Part shown: positions 6,487 to 7,332 of the stretch, piece by piece
Layout of the letters: each line of letters begins with the position of its first letter
Position numbering within the stretch: the stretch's first letter is position 1
DNA from: Chitinophagaceae bacterium
GTDB taxonomy: Bacteria; Bacteroidota; Bacteroidia; Chitinophagales; Chitinophagaceae
Length of the DNA: 7,332 nt
Direction of reading: 5' to 3'
Assembly (NCBI GenBank): GCA_016741945.1
Contig: JACVCQ010000111.1
Span: forward strand, 1-7,332
The notes under the pieces: model-generated
Databases searched by the model: none
Seen by the model: the letters and a program-made list of their open reading frames with translations, nothing else
What the model was told of the DNA's origin: nothing
Made by a program: the position numbers and the translations under genes

Positions 6487-7170
6487 ATGAAAGAACAACG
6501 AATGATTAATGGTCATCCTTTTATCTCATATCGTAAAGAAATATATACAGAATCAGAAACGCTGCAACGGTCATCAGATTTTTATGAATGGATGAATACA
6601 CGTCGCAGTATCCGTGAATTTTCAGACAAACCCGTACCTAATAAAGTGATAGAAAATATTCTTTTAAGCGCTTCTACGGCACCTTCAGGCGCTCATAAAC
6701 AGCCATGGACATTTTGTGTTGTAAACACTCCTTCCATTAAAACAGCCATCAGACAGGCAGCAGAAGCTGAAGAAAAAGAGAGCTATGCAAAAAGAATGGG
6801 TGAAGAATGGTTAGAAGATCTTGCACCATTGCAAACAGATTGGCAAAAACCTTTTTTGGAAATAGCGCCCTTTCTAATTGTAGTATTCAGAAGAAGTTAT
6901 GAATTCACGGATACAGGAAAGAAAAAGCAAAACTATTATGTAACAGAAAGCTGTGGTATCGCTTGTGGAATGTTATTAACAGCCATCCATCATGCAGGTT
7001 TAGCAGCAATTACGCATACTCCATCGCCAATGAATTTCTTAACACAATTACTAAAGAGACCTGAAAATGAAAAGCCTTATTTATTGATTCCTGTTGGATA
7101 TCCGGCTAAAGAGTGTTGGGTTCCTGATTTAAAAAGAAAAAAATTAGAAGAAACTACAGTTTGGTATTAA
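6487..7170 (+). CDS. FMN nitroreductase-family protein, iodotyrosine deiodinase (IYD)-like
   Basis: A 227-residue flavoprotein whose sequence follows animal IYD (DEHAL1) closely along its whole length. RRSIREFS (39-46) and TAPSGAHKQPWTF (64-76) supply the FMN-phosphate and ring contacts. ITHTPSPMNF (175-184) matches the flavin-side Thr segment, and VGYPAKECWVPDLKRK (203-218) carries Arg217. The active-site lid that sets IYD apart from other nitroreductases is also present: Glu96, Tyr100 and Lys121 fall at the spacing of human E157, Y161 and K182, in EKESYAKRMGEEW...TDWQK. These residues grip the amino-acid end of halotyrosines. Expected activity is flavin-dependent reductive removal of halide from halogenated tyrosine; bacterial homologues in this phylum have been studied biochemically. 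There is no N-terminal membrane anchor, unlike the mammalian enzyme. The natural bacterial substrate is unknown. A second in-frame ATG at 6502 is possible. The gene overlaps rsmI by 4 bp tail to tail. Confidence 0.88.
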   Translation: MKEQRMINGHPFISYRKEIYTESETLQRSSDFYEWMNTRRSIREFSDKPVPNKVIENILLSASTAPSGAHKQPWTFCVVNTPSIKTAIRQAAEAEEKESYAKRMGEEWLEDLAPLQTDWQKPFLEIAPFLIVVFRRSYEFTDTGKKKQNYYVTESCGIACGMLLTAIHHAGLAAITHTPSPMNFLTQLLKRPENEKPYLLIPVGYPAKECWVPDLKRKKLEETTVWY

Positions 7171-7332
7171 TCAGCTTTACCTGCTATAATGATTACAATT
7201 TCTCCCTTGACTGTCTTAGTACGAAAATGATCTGCTACTTCCTGTAAAGTACCGCGATAGTTTTCTTCAAACATTTTTTGGAGTTCTCTGCTAACACTAC
7301 AGTATCGTCCAACACCAAAATAACATTCCCTT
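7167..7332 (-). CDS. rsmI: 16S rRNA (cytidine-1402-2'-O)-methyltransferase RsmI, C-terminal fragment
   Basis: These are the last 54 codons of a gene that continues beyond the right edge. The visible C-terminus reads YFGVGRYCSVSRELQKMFEE, then NYRGTL, EVADHF, and VKGEIVIIIAGKAD before the TAA. The S-R-E-L-x-K, R-G-T-L-x-E and (V/T)-K-G-E-(I/F)-V-(I/L) elements are the standard end of the RsmI catalytic domain. That enzyme methylates the ribose of C1402 in the ribosomal decoding centre using S-adenosylmethionine. The usual G-P-E-R-Q before the SREL segment reads G-V-G-R-Y here, a mild divergence. The SAM-binding N-terminal part is not in the window. The stop codon overlaps the end of the convergent deiodinase-like gene by 4 bp, with no terminator between them. 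Confidence 0.88.
   Translation of the reverse strand, partial: RECYFGVGRYCSVSRELQKMFEENYRGTLQEVADHFRTKTVKGEIVIIIAGKAD

Overview
The window looks like ordinary chromosomal sequence from a member of the Bacteroidota, most likely a Chitinophagaceae-type organism. The reasons are the low GC and AT-rich spacers, the lack of clear Shine-Dalgarno sites, one good Bacteroidota-type -7 box (TAnnTTTG), and proteins that read like this phylum's versions of SppA, FolK, deoxynucleoside kinase, M1 peptidase and RsmI. The family-level placement is inference, since no rRNA or marker tree is available.

Layout, left to right. (1) 1-191 (+): the 3' end of a RES-domain gene, probably the toxin of an Xre/RES toxin-antitoxin pair; its 5' part and any antitoxin lie outside the window. 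Its end overlaps the next gene tail to tail. (2) 177-1934 (-): sppA, a full-length two-domain membrane serine protease. (3) 1935-2043: a 109-bp divergent spacer with a perfect 8-bp inverted repeat just before folK. (4) 2044-4466 (+): folK, a deoxynucleoside kinase gene and an MFS transporter gene, closely spaced and probably cotranscribed, with a probable extra promoter before the kinase. (5) 4467-4557: a convergent spacer holding a degenerate 7-bp repeat array and a strong bidirectional terminator. (6) 4558-6441 (-): a secreted M1 zinc metallopeptidase whose signal peptide is partly encoded by four 7-bp tandem repeats. (7) 6487-7170 (+): an FMN nitroreductase-fold protein that aligns with animal iodotyrosine deiodinase, including the three substrate-binding lid residues. 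(8) 7167-7332 (-): the C-terminal end of RsmI, overlapping the previous gene by 4 bp.

Functionally this is mostly housekeeping: envelope protein turnover (SppA, M1 peptidase), folate synthesis (FolK), deoxynucleoside salvage (kinase) and rRNA methylation (RsmI), plus one uncharacterised exporter and one probable reductive dehalogenase. I see no phage, IS element, CRISPR array, tRNA or rRNA, and no new multi-gene system. The points most worth a second look are the deiodinase-like enzyme, the two separate heptameric repeat arrays (one coding, with a possible on/off consequence) and the RES gene at the left edge.
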